Below, one piece after another: positions 24,342 through 32,705 of a stretch of 40,287 bases of DNA. The notes under the pieces are model-generated. The model did not search any database and was not told where the DNA came from. It was given only the letters and a program-made list of their open reading frames with translations. Where the stretch lies: contig CADEDV010000009.1 of the NCBI GenBank assembly GCA_902826165.1, positions 25,232 through 65,518 on the forward strand, given 5' to 3'. The position numbers and the translations under genes were made by a program. The number at the start of each line of letters is the position of its first letter. Positions within the stretch are counted from its first letter, which is position 1. The DNA is from an uncultured Bacteroidota bacterium (GTDB lineage: Bacteria > Bacteroidota > Bacteroidia > Chitinophagales > Chitinophagaceae).

Positions 24342-25808
24342 TTAAAAAATAGTCTTACGATGTAAAAATATTCCGTTTTCGCCCAACCGGTTAAATGTCC
24401 ATTCCAGTTTCAGTGTAAAATCATAGGAAGTTAAAATATCAAGCCCGATGCCGCCGGAATAAAGCATAGTATTGGACAAATTATTAAACCCGGGTAATGG
24501 ATTATGTACATAGCCTGCATTGGCAAATACTTTTGCAAAGAAACGAAACGGAAGCCGTTCAGGCATTTGCCTGTTCTTTCCTGGTGTTCGCACACTAAAT
24601 TGCAAAAACTCCCGGGTATAAGTGGTCTTAACGAACCCACCGGCAACCCCATCAACAACATAATATTCATACCCCTGCATGAATGCATCTCCATAGCCCA
24701 GGAAACGCTGCATAAAATAAGGTTGCTTGAACGGCGCTTTGATATTCCCGTAAGCAATTACGTTGATAAATGATTTCTTCCCGGTATGCCAACTGCCTGC
24801 GCCTTTCAACGAAAGGTACCAGACATTAATAATATCATTAAATCCACGTTTCCCTACTGATACTTCGGCAGCATAGCCTTTTGTGGGATACGGAATATAA
24901 TCAAGATCATAATAACTCATGCGGTAATAAATCTCCGGGAACTGGATGCGGTTACGGCCTGATTTAAAATAATCAGGGTTCAGTTTTACAATTGTATCCT
25001 TCACATTCTCCATCGTATAGCCGATACCAAACCGATGTCTTGTTTTGATGGCCCTTCTGTAGGTTAGCTCCGCATTGGCAGATACAAAGCTCCGCAGGTA
25101 ATTGTTTTCATCTTTAATAAAAACCTGTTTATCAGCAATGGTATTATAATTCATTTCCCGGTTCTTGCCAATAGCGAATGCAGTACTAAGACCCCATTTC
25201 ATTTGCTTGTCTATATACAACCGGTCATAACTGAAGGAAAATTGTTTCGTATATCCACCCACCAGCCACAGCCTGAATTTATCATTCCTGCCTGTGGCAT
25301 TATTATGCAATATTTTCAACCCGTAATTTAAACGGCTGAGGCTTGCTCCTTTTTCAAACAGCCATTGGTTGAGGTTTCTGTCAACAGGTTTGAAATAGGG
25401 AACAGGAAAAATATACCAGCGTTCCCTTACGTCCACTGCCACATCCACCATATAGCCTTCCGATTTAGCTAAGGCAACAACCACGTCAATAAAAAGAGCT
25501 GTATTCAGCAGCTGCCGGCGGGCATCTTCAAATTTTTTGACAAGGTCTTGTAAAGAATATTCCTCACCTGACCGGAGGGGTATTTCACGAAGGATGATAC
25601 TGGCTCTTGTCTTCTTATTACCGGTGATGATAATATTCCGGATAGTGAAGGAAACATTCTCCTGTGCATTTTTGGAAGCCTGGTTTTGAAGAGTTGAATC
25701 AGGGCTGATCGCAGGGCCTTTTTCACCCATTACTTCCTGGGCAAACAGGTAATTGCCAGTCATCAGCAAGAGCACTAACCAGGTATAATATTTATAATTC
25801 TGCGGCAT
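24342..25808 (-). CDS. Short Omp85-family outer-membrane protein with a single POTRA domain
   Basis: A 488-residue protein with a signal peptide (1-23), one POTRA-like domain (about 52-130; FTIRNIIITGNKKTRASII, then FEDARRQLLNTALFIDVVV), a VDVRERWYIFPVPYF hinge and a barrel running to a terminal Phe (RKTIF), the usual end of an outer-membrane barrel. True BamA is encoded 3 kb away, so this is a second, minimal Omp85 protein. Relatives may assemble other barrels or transport lipid; its job is unknown. It is fused into an operon with nadK (2-bp gap) and lies 75 bp downstream of the CBS gene side. A one-mismatch promoter box (TAACTTTA, 25832-25839) precedes it. Confidence 0.85.
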   Translation of the reverse strand: MPQNYKYYTWLVLLLMTGNYLFAQEVMGEKGPAISPDSTLQNQASKNAQENVSFTIRNIIITGNKKTRASIILREIPLRSGEEYSLQDLVKKFEDARRQLLNTALFIDVVVALAKSEGYMVDVAVDVRERWYIFPVPYFKPVDRNLNQWLFEKGASLSRLNYGLKILHNNATGRNDKFRLWLVGGYTKQFSFSYDRLYIDKQMKWGLSTAFAIGKNREMNYNTIADKQVFIKDENNYLRSFVSANAELTYRRAIKTRHRFGIGYTMENVKDTIVKLNPDYFKSGRNRIQFPEIYYRMSYYDLDYIPYPTKGYAAEVSVGKRGFNDIINVWYLSLKGAGSWHTGKKSFINVIAYGNIKAPFKQPYFMQRFLGYGDAFMQGYEYYVVDGVAGGFVKTTYTREFLQFSVRTPGKNRQMPERLPFRFFAKVFANAGYVHNPLPGFNNLSNTMLYSGGIGLDILTSYDFTLKLEWTFNRLGENGIFLHRKTIF

Positions 25809-25883
25809 TGGCAGCGTTCATCGTAAACAACTAAAGTTAGCTGGTTTTCGCAAGAGTTTCAGCATATTACAGGGAAAAACCGT

Positions 25884-26546
25884 TTATATCTTCAGATAGT
25901 TCATCAGGTTGTCGTAATTGCTGCGCAATTCATTGACATATAGTTCCTCGCCGAAGTAGTGTTTGATGGTATAATCGTATCGCTGAAACGTAGCCACTAT
26001 ATCTGAAACCTCAGGTTTGTTAATACGTATGGTTACCTGCATCAGGCCAGTTTCAGGGTCATTTGAGGTATTGAGCTGGGTTATTTGAGCATCATTCGTT
26101 TCCACCAACTTACTGATCTCATTGAAAGAATACTGGTTGCTTTCCATTTCCAGTACGATCAGGCCGCCGGGTTCATTCAGGCTCATGAATTCGGAGGCGT
26201 GTTTTAAAAGATCGGAATAAGCGATAGTTGCTACCAGGTCGTTTTCAGTATTCACTACCGGCACCACACTTAATCCATTTTCGGCAGCAAGCTGGACTGC
26301 TTTTAAAAAATGTTCGTCTTCTTTCACTGAGGTGTTGGCAAATGATTGCTGTAGTGTATTTAATTCGGAGTTATCATTTTCAGCCTGGAGCAGATCATTT
26401 TCACTGATGATGCCAACATATTTATCACCTTCCACTATGGGCAGGTGGGTCACATGATTATCATTCATGAGCTGTAGCGCCTGGTACACCTTGTCCTCAA
26501 GATGCAGACAGGGCAATGATTGAGATGGTAATTCCCTGGTTAACAT
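25884..26546 (-). CDS. CBS-pair protein with C-terminal ACT-like domain
   Basis: A 220-residue cytosolic protein. Two CBS motifs (about 5-55, with HVTHLPIVEGDKYVGIISENDLL; and 72-120, with GLSVVPVVNTENDLVATI) are followed by a region of about 75 residues (GLIVLEMESNQYSFNEIS to MQVTIRINKPEVSDIVATF) with the beta-alpha-beta pattern of an ACT-like domain. This is the AcuB-like layout; CBS pairs bind adenine nucleotides. Its place just ahead of the Omp85-nadK pair suggests, without proof, a link to nucleotide sensing. Confidence 0.8.
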   Translation of the reverse strand: MLTRELPSQSLPCLHLEDKVYQALQLMNDNHVTHLPIVEGDKYVGIISENDLLQAENDNSELNTLQQSFANTSVKEDEHFLKAVQLAAENGLSVVPVVNTENDLVATIAYSDLLKHASEFMSLNEPGGLIVLEMESNQYSFNEISKLVETNDAQITQLNTSNDPETGLMQVTIRINKPEVSDIVATFQRYDYTIKHYFGEELYVNELRSNYDNLMNYLKI

Positions 26547-26581
26547 GGATAGCGGCTTTGTTTTTCATAAGACCACAACGA

Positions 26582-27358
26582 TTACCCAACTGTTGCAGGC
26601 TCGTTGAGCTTTTTCAAAAATTTGTGAAGTATCGCATTGAATTCATCCGGTACTTCCATCATCGGCGCATGCCCGCATTTATCAATAAAATGAAGCTCAC
26701 TGTTCGGGATCAGTTTATTGAATTCACGGGCCACAAATGGCGGGGTGATCGTATCATTATTTCCCCATACTAATAACGTGGGTTGTTTAATTTGATTGAG
26801 TTCCTCTCCCAGATTATTTCGGATAGCACTTTTGGCCAGGGCAATGATCTTAATGGCCTTCAGGCGATTGTTGGTTATGCTATATACCTCATCAACAAGC
26901 TCTTTGGTGGCAGTATTGGGGTCGTAGAAGGTCAATTCTGTTTTTTTCTTAATATATTCATAATCACCTCTCTTGGGATAACTATCACCCATACCGTTTT
27001 CAAAAAGACCGGAACTGCCGGTAAGAATCAGTGATTTTATTCTTTCAGGATGTTTTAATGTATGCACCAGGGCTACATGTCCGCCCAGAGAGTTGCCCAT
27101 CAAATGCACTTTGTCAAGTACCCTTGCATCCAGGAATTTATGGACAAACTTGGCCAGCCCACCAACAGATGTATGTAATATATCCATCTCCAGCAGCGGG
27201 AGCATCGGCACTATTACTTTATTATGCTGCTTAAAATATTCTATAAGGGTCCTGAAATTGCTCAGTGCTCCAAACAGGCCATGTAAAAGCACCAACGGCT
27301 CCCCGTTGCCTTCTTCAATAAACCTGAACTTATCCTGTTGTTTGATCTCGTATTCCAT
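26582..27358 (-). CDS. Alpha/beta hydrolase
   Basis: A 258-residue cytosolic hydrolase. The oxyanion-side motif is LVLLHGLFGALSNF, the nucleophile Ser is in MGNSLGGHVAL, the acid Asp in LVWGNNDTITPP, and the base His in DKCGHAPMMEVP, a complete catalytic triad. The fold and lid resemble esterase or C-C hydrolases; the substrate cannot be told. It starts the envelope-side minus-strand run and is 35 bp from the CBS gene. Confidence 0.88.
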   Translation of the reverse strand: MEYEIKQQDKFRFIEEGNGEPLVLLHGLFGALSNFRTLIEYFKQHNKVIVPMLPLLEMDILHTSVGGLAKFVHKFLDARVLDKVHLMGNSLGGHVALVHTLKHPERIKSLILTGSSGLFENGMGDSYPKRGDYEYIKKKTELTFYDPNTATKELVDEVYSITNNRLKAIKIIALAKSAIRNNLGEELNQIKQPTLLVWGNNDTITPPFVAREFNKLIPNSELHFIDKCGHAPMMEVPDEFNAILHKFLKKLNEPATVG

Positions 27359-27459
27359 GGGCAGTCAATTCGGTTCGTGCTATCCCCAAATTCAGGGACT
27401 AAAATAATCGTTTTGGCGCAAAAACGCTCAGTTTGCTGTATAAAAGGATGAGGTTGCCG

Positions 27460-27467
27460 CAAATATA
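27460..27467 (-). promoter_or_regulatory. -7 promoter element for the hydrolase-CBS run
   Basis: Reads TATATTTG on the minus strand, an exact match about 101 bp before the hydrolase ATG. In the 232-bp gap (27359-27590) I see this element and an imperfect AGCCCGG..CCGGGGCT stem near 27548-27571, and no gene. Confidence 0.45.
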
Positions 27468-27590
27468 GGCGCAACAGGCTTGTTTTAAAAAGTTGTTTTG
27501 GGTTTGCAGGTTTTTGCTAATGGGTTCACGTCTGTACAGAGTGGGTAGCCCGGTAAGTCTTCCGGGGCTTGGTCAAATCATTTGCAGCAA

Positions 27591-28133
27591 TTACCGGGGA
27601 GGGATATCTTTTGAAACAGCGCCGAAGAAATTTTCAAGCTCTGTAAACATATCTTTAAAAACAGGTATAATTCTTCCAAAACCATCGATAGCTTTTGGAC
27701 CCCATGGCTGAATATATGAATAGCTTGCTGATTCCTGAATGGTCCCGGGTTGTATAAGCTTTACCTGATCTGCATAAAAAAGCACCACACTAAACACAAT
27801 AGTATAAATAACTATATAAAGCAGGATCCCTCCCAGTTTATTCAACCATCCCAGCATTATCACTTCCACTGTACTTTCAATAGCATTGGCTCCCCAGCGA
27901 ATAAGCAATACTACGATCAGGAAGACAACAATAAAGGAAACAACAGGAAGCCACTGGTCGGAAATTTTTACAGCAGAACCTATATAACCGGCTGCAACAG
28001 CAGATAATTTGATAGCAGCTGCCAGTCCAACGATAATTGCCACAAATGAAAATATACCAATGATCAACCCCCGCTGGTAGCCCCTGATAACAGCAAGAAT
28101 GATGACAATAGCAAAAACAATATCAAGGATCAT
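27591..28133 (-). CDS. CvpA-family membrane protein
   Basis: A 180-residue protein with four membrane helices and the CvpA-type start MILDIVFAIVIILAVIRGYQRG, followed by FSFVAIIVGLAAAI and WLNKLGGILLYIVIY. CvpA proteins are needed for colicin V export in E. coli and for envelope stress tolerance elsewhere; the exact role is unsettled. A one-mismatch -7 box (TCATTTTG on the minus strand) sits 5 bp before its ATG. Confidence 0.88.
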   Translation of the reverse strand: MILDIVFAIVIILAVIRGYQRGLIIGIFSFVAIIVGLAAAIKLSAVAAGYIGSAVKISDQWLPVVSFIVVFLIVVLLIRWGANAIESTVEVIMLGWLNKLGGILLYIVIYTIVFSVVLFYADQVKLIQPGTIQESASYSYIQPWGPKAIDGFGRIIPVFKDMFTELENFFGAVSKDIPPR

Positions 28134-28200
28134 AATGGCAAAATGATGATTAATTCCCTAACGTAATATCAAAAAATAAATTTCTGTACTGCCTGTTGTT

Positions 28201-28653
28201 TTATTTGTTTAACAACTCCTTTACGAGGGCTGAGATCGTCTTTCCATCTGCTTTGCCAGCCAGTTGTTTGGTGGCTGCCCCCATCACTTTACCCATATCT
28301 GCTGGTGAAGAAGCACCGGTTGCAACAATGATCTTCGCTAACTCGGCTTTAATTTCCTCTGCAGTTAATTGTGCCGGTAAAAACTTTTCGATCACAGTGA
28401 TCTCTTCCTGTTCTTTTTGTGCTAAGTCACTCCTGTTCTGCTGCTGAAAGATCTCTAATGAATCTTTCCGTTGTTTCACCAGTTTCTGCAACAATTTTAT
28501 TTCATCATCCTCCGTTAAGTCGCCACGGGCACCTTCCGAAGTTTTGGCTAATAAGATCGCTGCTTTTACAGCACGAAGGCTTCTTAATGCAGCTTCATTC
28601 TTAGCCAGCATCGCTGCCTTTAATTCTGTCATTATTTTTTGCTCGAGACTCAT
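28201..28653 (-). CDS. GatB/YqeY-domain protein
   Basis: A 150-residue all-helical protein matching the YqeY family: SLEQKIMTELKAAMLAKN at the start, RLVKQRKDSLEIFQQ-like middle (here LVKQRKDSLEIFQQQNR), and a C-terminal GatB tRNA-binding-like half ending MGKVMGAATKQLAGKADG, then ISALVKELLN. The homologous region of GatB binds tRNA; stand-alone YqeY proteins are of uncertain function. It lies 67 bp ahead of the end of cvpA and 20 bp after gldC, so gldC-yqeY are probably co-transcribed. Confidence 0.9.
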   Translation of the reverse strand: MSLEQKIMTELKAAMLAKNEAALRSLRAVKAAILLAKTSEGARGDLTEDDEIKLLQKLVKQRKDSLEIFQQQNRSDLAQKEQEEITVIEKFLPAQLTAEEIKAELAKIIVATGASSPADMGKVMGAATKQLAGKADGKTISALVKELLNK

Positions 28654-28673
28654 ACTATTATTTTTAAATTTTC

Positions 28674-29021
28674 TTACGCTTTATTTTCCTTCATTTGCTT
28701 TTCCCTGCATTTGTGATAGAATTCCTTAGCAAATTTTTTCATGTCTTCCACCGCCTCCGGGTGATTGGTGGCCCTTCCGTAGGTATCCGCCATCGTCATC
28801 ATCGTCTGGTAAAAGAAATCTGCCATCTCATCTACCATCATGTCTTTTGTCCACAAGTCAATACGCAAGGCTGTTTTTTCCGCACTATCCCAAAACGACA
28901 GCATGAATGCTTTTGCTTTTTGGGCATTTTCCACTGTGGTGTCTGATGCGGACCACTCAATAGATTCCGGCAACCGGTTTGTATCCATATTCACCCCAAT
29001 AGTGATCGTTGATTTACTCAT
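28674..29021 (-). CDS. gldC: Gliding motility protein GldC
   Basis: A 115-residue cytosolic protein matching GldC: SKSTITIGVNMDTNRLPE, IEWSASDTTVENAQKAKAF, and LWTKDMMVDEMADFFYQT. In Flavobacterium johnsoniae GldC helps gliding but is not essential. Many non-gliding Bacteroidota keep it, so it does not by itself prove motility. It has an exact promoter element 20 bp upstream and is followed by yqeY. Confidence 0.92.
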   Translation of the reverse strand: MSKSTITIGVNMDTNRLPESIEWSASDTTVENAQKAKAFMLSFWDSAEKTALRIDLWTKDMMVDEMADFFYQTMMTMADTYGRATNHPEAVEDMKKFAKEFYHKCREKQMKENKA

Positions 29022-29041
29022 ACTTAGTTATTAAAAGAAGG

Positions 29042-29049
29042 CAAAGGTA
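29042..29049 (-). promoter_or_regulatory. -7 promoter element for gldC-yqeY
   Basis: Reads TACCTTTG on the minus strand, an exact TAnnTTTG match, in the 35-bp gap between the glycosyltransferase and gldC and 20 bp before the gldC ATG. Confidence 0.5.
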
Positions 29050-29056
29050 AATGAAA

Positions 29057-30181
29057 TCACCTGACAGCTTTCAATATGGATTGCCACAACAGGTCTGCCG
29101 TCCTTGCCCATGTATACTCCTGCTCTATTATTTTTCCTTTTTTAATTAGCTCAGCCCTTACGCTTTCGTCTTTGTAGAGCAACAACATTTGATCGGCTAT
29201 TGAATTATAATTGACCGGATCAGCATATAAAGCAGCATCTTTTGCTATTTCCTGCATAGAAGAATTGGAAGATGTGATCACGGGTACTTCACAACGCATC
29301 GCTTCTAATACGGGTACACCGAAGCCTTCCCATAAGGAAGTATATACCATTGCATAAGCAGACGCAGTCAGTTTTATTAATTCTTCTTCCGGCAGGTAGC
29401 CTGTCAGCAGCACATCATCCCTGTATTTGTATGTCTTCAATGCCTCAATAAAGGAATCAAACTTCCAGGCCAGCCTGCCTGCCAGCACCAGCTTCAGGTT
29501 ACTTTTTTGTTTTTTCTTGAACACAGAAAAAGCCTTTAACAGGTTCATCAGGTTCTTCCGGGGATGTATTGCTCCTGTATATAAAAAATACTCTTTCCCA
29601 TCCGTATACTTCTCTTTAACCTTTTCTTTTACTTCCCTGTTCACCGGTTGAAAAATTTCTTTAACTGCACTATATACTATATCTATCTTATCCTTGTTCA
29701 CGGGGTATTGTGTAAGAATATCATTCCTGGAAAAGAAGGAAACAGTAGCAACCGACTTCGCTTTCTCTAAAAATTTGGGTGTATACCTTTTACAAAATAA
29801 CAGGTGTGATTTTTTTATAAAAGCAGGGTAATGTAAAAAAGAAAGATCATGCAGTACCAGGCACTGCGGAACTTTTGTTGACATCGAACAAAACCCATCG
29901 CAGGATACAAAAACATCTGCTTTGTGCCTTCTTAAAAGGGCCGGCACTTTTATATCATACCACAATTTCCATAGCAGGGGGTGGCGGGCCGGAGGACCTG
30001 TCACCACTGCTTTTACATTATCTGCAAAGATGAACCGTCGGTTATAAGGCCGGTCGAAGATGAAAATAAACTCATGTTGTGGGTTATCGGCAACAATTCT
30101 TCGGATGGTTTCGTATAAAAAATAGCCAAATCCTTCGAGATAGTCATCCAGCAAAAACCTTGTATTTACCGCAATTCGCAT
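29057..30181 (-). CDS. Glycosyltransferase family 4 (GT-B)
   Basis: From ATG 30181 (a TTG 12 bp upstream is rejected), 374 residues. The N-terminal domain has MRIAVNTRFLLDDYLEG and VSCDGFCSM; the C-terminal nucleotide-sugar domain has FLYTGAIHPRKNLMNLLKAF and the EGFGVPVLEAM donor-binding motif. It is probably a cytosolic or membrane-bound hexosyl- or mannosyltransferase for polysaccharide or LPS. No polysaccharide genes flank it. Its promoter element is 9 bp from the ATG. Confidence 0.92.
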   Translation of the reverse strand: MRIAVNTRFLLDDYLEGFGYFLYETIRRIVADNPQHEFIFIFDRPYNRRFIFADNVKAVVTGPPARHPLLWKLWYDIKVPALLRRHKADVFVSCDGFCSMSTKVPQCLVLHDLSFLHYPAFIKKSHLLFCKRYTPKFLEKAKSVATVSFFSRNDILTQYPVNKDKIDIVYSAVKEIFQPVNREVKEKVKEKYTDGKEYFLYTGAIHPRKNLMNLLKAFSVFKKKQKSNLKLVLAGRLAWKFDSFIEALKTYKYRDDVLLTGYLPEEELIKLTASAYAMVYTSLWEGFGVPVLEAMRCEVPVITSSNSSMQEIAKDAALYADPVNYNSIADQMLLLYKDESVRAELIKKGKIIEQEYTWARTADLLWQSILKAVR

Positions 30182-30190
30182 GATTGAACG

Positions 30191-30198
30191 CAAAGTTA
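30191..30198 (-). promoter_or_regulatory. -7 promoter element of the glycosyltransferase gene
   Basis: Reads TAACTTTG on the minus strand, an exact TAnnTTTG match 9 bp before the ATG at 30181, so the leader is only a few bases. No clear -33 TTG. Confidence 0.5.
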
Positions 30199-30391
30199 CT
30201 GGCTGATTGTGGATTTCCTTAGTAAAAAACCCGGTGTAATAACTGTCAAAAAAACAGCCGGCAGGTATTTTATCTTTCTATTCTACTATCGCTATATACA
30301 AAGTTTACCTGAATGAGAATGTTGAAATTTACAGGAACAATCACTGTGGATATTCATTAAATACCGGTTTTAAAATAGGGCAGTTATACAA

Positions 30392-30422
30392 TTGTTATCC
30401 AATACCCACTTGACTACTTTTA
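30392..30422 (+). promoter_or_regulatory. -33/-7 promoter of the T9SS cargo gene
   Basis: TTG (30392-30394), exactly 20 bp, then TACTTTTA (30415-30422), one mismatch from TAnnTTTG. It gives a leader of about 35 bases. The rest of the 281-bp divergent gap (30182-30462) is AT-rich and I see no gene in it. Confidence 0.5.
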
Positions 30423-30462
30423 TCCTTCAAACCGATACCCGTGTGATACCAAAACATACCCT

Positions 30463-31665
30463 ATGAAACACATCTATACAAAAATTTTCACATCTTTTCT
30501 TCTGCTTATCACCTTGTTGTTGAATCATCATTCATCAAATGCACAGTGCCCGATTGGTTATCCCCCGGGATCTACTGCTTTTGATACAACCATTGCCTTT
30601 CCAACAGGTACCACCTCCATACCCGTCAAATTTCCCCAGTTTAATCCGCAGGATGGGATGGTAACCTGTGTTCGGCTTTGCGTAACGATTACAGGGATTA
30701 TCGATACGCTTGCCATGCAGAATTATGCTGCATCATCACAAACAGCAACGTTCAATTATATACGAACTGACCAGATTACGGGACCCGGTATTTCAACACC
30801 ATTGTCCAACAGCACCAGTCTTTCCTACGGCCCTCCCGGAAATATACTTACAGCATATGATGGTATACCGGGTGCCGGAACTGACTTCTATTCAATGTCG
30901 GATGATACCATTTTAAATGAAGTACTGTGCCGCACGATAAGCGATTCAGCAACCATTATCCAGTTTTACGGTACCGACAGTGTGAGTTATAACTATGATA
31001 TCAGTGTATCAACCAGTGCTTCCATATCAGGAGGTAGCAGCAGTACGCTGGTATTAACATCAGCCCTTGTGAATTTTCACTTTGAGTATTGCACCTGCCC
31101 GGGTTATCTTTTGCCCCTGAATATTTACAGGTTTTCAGTAAATAAAGCAGATGATAAAAAAGCAGAACTGAAATGGCTTGGATATGATAACAATCAAAAC
31201 GGGGCAGGCTATCATTATGAAGTACAAATGAGCCGTGATGGTTTTAACTTCCAGCCGGTTGATAATGTGCAGAGAAATACCAATGGCAATAGTGCTTATT
31301 CCTATTTATATGAAATGACTACAACCGGCCGTTATTTCTTCCGCATCAGGCAGGTTGGCGAGGATGGCCGTTCGTATTTCACCGATATTAAATATGTAGA
31401 TGCAGAAAATAATTCGCCGGTCAAATTTAATATCTATCCAAACCCTTCAACGGGTATTGTTGGTATCAAATTTGATAATATTACAGCCGGAAAATATGTA
31501 GTTCTTATAAACAACGCACTGGGTCAGACTGTTGTTAATAAAGAAATAGAAGTGGCAGGTAATTCATATCAACAGGTAGCAACCTTACATAAGGGTTTCT
31601 ACTGGGTTCGGTTAACCAATGTAGCGAGCCAGCTGTCCAGTGTCAATCAACTTTTCATTAAATGA
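30463..31665 (+). CDS. Secreted protein with type IX secretion C-terminal sorting domain
   Basis: A 400-residue protein: signal peptide (1-27, ending HHSSNAQ), an unrecognised extracellular region (about 28-225) rich in Thr, Ser and Gly that resembles the beta-sandwich regions of surface proteins, a fibronectin-like stretch (about 230-310, AELKWLGYDNNQNGAGYHYE), and a type A sorting tail (about 322-400) with FNIYPNPSTGIVGIKF, GQTVVNKEIEV and KGFYWVRL. It should be exported by Sec and then T9SS, with the tail removed. The function of the passenger is unknown. It has its own promoter and terminator. Confidence 0.88.
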   Translation: MKHIYTKIFTSFLLLITLLLNHHSSNAQCPIGYPPGSTAFDTTIAFPTGTTSIPVKFPQFNPQDGMVTCVRLCVTITGIIDTLAMQNYAASSQTATFNYIRTDQITGPGISTPLSNSTSLSYGPPGNILTAYDGIPGAGTDFYSMSDDTILNEVLCRTISDSATIIQFYGTDSVSYNYDISVSTSASISGGSSSTLVLTSALVNFHFEYCTCPGYLLPLNIYRFSVNKADDKKAELKWLGYDNNQNGAGYHYEVQMSRDGFNFQPVDNVQRNTNGNSAYSYLYEMTTTGRYFFRIRQVGEDGRSYFTDIKYVDAENNSPVKFNIYPNPSTGIVGIKFDNITAGKYVVLINNALGQTVVNKEIEVAGNSYQQVATLHKGFYWVRLTNVASQLSSVNQLFIK

Positions 31666-31696
31666 CCTCTTAGGTGGAAGAGGATGGTGGCTTGTA

Positions 31697-31729
31697 AAAG
31701 GGGCCTTGGTTCGGGGCCCCTTTCTTTTA
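31697..31729 (+). terminator. Rho-independent terminator of the T9SS cargo gene
   Basis: A 9-bp stem AAAGGGGCC / GGCCCCTTT with a 9-base loop, followed by CTTTT, 31 bp after the stop codon. Confidence 0.85.
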
Positions 31730-31832
31730 ACCTCCCGCCTATATATTTTTTCTGATTTCCCAATATTTTGAAAGACTTTGACCGGAGCTCTGCCCAGCAG
31801 ACCTCCGGTTTCTTTCTTCCGCCTGCATTTCA

Positions 31833-31840
31833 TACATTTG
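31833..31840 (+). promoter_or_regulatory. -7 promoter element for the DUF4290 gene
   Basis: TACATTTG, an exact TAnnTTTG match 20 bp before the ATG at 31861. It also argues against the longer open frame beginning at TTG 31768. Confidence 0.5.
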
Positions 31841-31860
31841 TTGCTGACCAATTAATTTAC

Positions 31861-32556
31861 ATGGAATATAATACCACCCGGAATCACCTCACAATGAGAG
31901 AATATGGCCGGCATGTTCAGAAAATGATTGAGCATGTGCTGACCATTGAAGACCCGGAAAGACGTCAGCGCCAGGCGTATTCAGTTATTGAATTGATGGG
32001 CTTCCTGAACCCGCATCTCAAAAATGTAGAAGATTTTCGCCATAAACTCTGGGATCACCTTTTCCTGATCGCCGATTTTAAATTAGATGTCAAATCCCCC
32101 TACCCGATCCCAACCCGGGAAACCCTGAAAGCAAAACCAGCCCCGCTTCCTTACCCAAAACGTCATCCGAAATTCTCCCACCTGGGTAAAAATCTGGAAG
32201 TGATCATTAATAAAGCACTGAAAGAAGAGAACCCGGAGAAAAAATTAGGATTCGCTAATGCAGTAGCCTATTATATGAAGCTGGCTTATAATAACTGGCA
32301 TAAAGAGATCGTACACGATGATGCTATTCAAAGCGAACTCAGCAGCATTACTAATGGCCAGCTTACATTTACGAATACCCCATTTGTAAAAGCCTTCCGC
32401 CCGCAACAAGAAAACCGTGACCGTGGTGGTTATGGTAAACCGAGAGGCAAGTTTCAGCAACGTGGCGGTGGTAATGGCGGAGGTGGACAACGCCGCAATG
32501 ATGGCCGTGATAACCGCGGAGGCGGTGGTGGCAATTTCAAGAAGAAGAGATATTAA
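31861..32556 (+). CDS. DUF4290 protein with RGG-rich tail
   Basis: From ATG 31861, 231 residues. The DUF4290 domain (about 1-180) begins MEYNTTRNHLTMREYGRHVQ and has IEDPERRQRQAYSVIELM, DFKLDVKSPYPIPTRE and AVAYYMKLAYNNWHKE; its function is unknown, and it is widespread in Bacteroidota. The last ~45 residues are Arg/Gly-rich with RGGYGKPRGKFQQRGG and RDNRGGGGGNFKKKRY, resembling eukaryotic RGG RNA-binding tails. It has an exact promoter element and a terminator, so it is a single-gene unit. RNA binding is inference from composition. Confidence 0.85.
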   Translation: MEYNTTRNHLTMREYGRHVQKMIEHVLTIEDPERRQRQAYSVIELMGFLNPHLKNVEDFRHKLWDHLFLIADFKLDVKSPYPIPTRETLKAKPAPLPYPKRHPKFSHLGKNLEVIINKALKEENPEKKLGFANAVAYYMKLAYNNWHKEIVHDDAIQSELSSITNGQLTFTNTPFVKAFRPQQENRDRGGYGKPRGKFQQRGGGNGGGGQRRNDGRDNRGGGGGNFKKKRY

Positions 32557-32582
32557 ATAAGTAGTTGTAAAATTTATACATT

Positions 32583-32619
32583 AAAGGTTGACAGGTAATT
32601 CTGCTCAACCTTTTCCTTT
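32583..32619 (+). terminator. Rho-independent terminator of the DUF4290 gene
   Basis: A 12-bp stem AAAGGTTGA-CAG / CTG-(C)-TCAACCTTT with one bulged C and a 6-base loop, then TTTTCCTTTT. It lies 27 bp after the stop codon. Confidence 0.8.
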
Positions 32620-32705
32620 TAAATTCATTCCCCTGTCCCTGTAAAAATTTACCTTGCACCCGTCTGTTTCAACATTTAATAGTATCAACCAATCAATTCA
32701 AAAAG

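Noticed and set aside
27359-27590. A small gene or ncRNA in the 232-bp gap
   Set aside because: No frame with family features and no convincing stable fold; only a promoter box and one imperfect stem are seen.
30208-30403. Three DnaA-box-like sites (TGTGGATTT, TGTGGATAT, TTATCCAAT) in an AT-rich divergent gap, as a possible origin
   Set aside because: Only one is a single mismatch from TTATCCACA; the others have two. No cluster, no dnaA or dnaN gene, and three weak hits in 280 bp of AT-rich DNA are expected by chance.
31768-31860. 31-codon upstream extension of the DUF4290 gene from TTG 31768
   Set aside because: It contains the exact promoter element at 31833-31840, and family similarity starts at the ATG at 31861.
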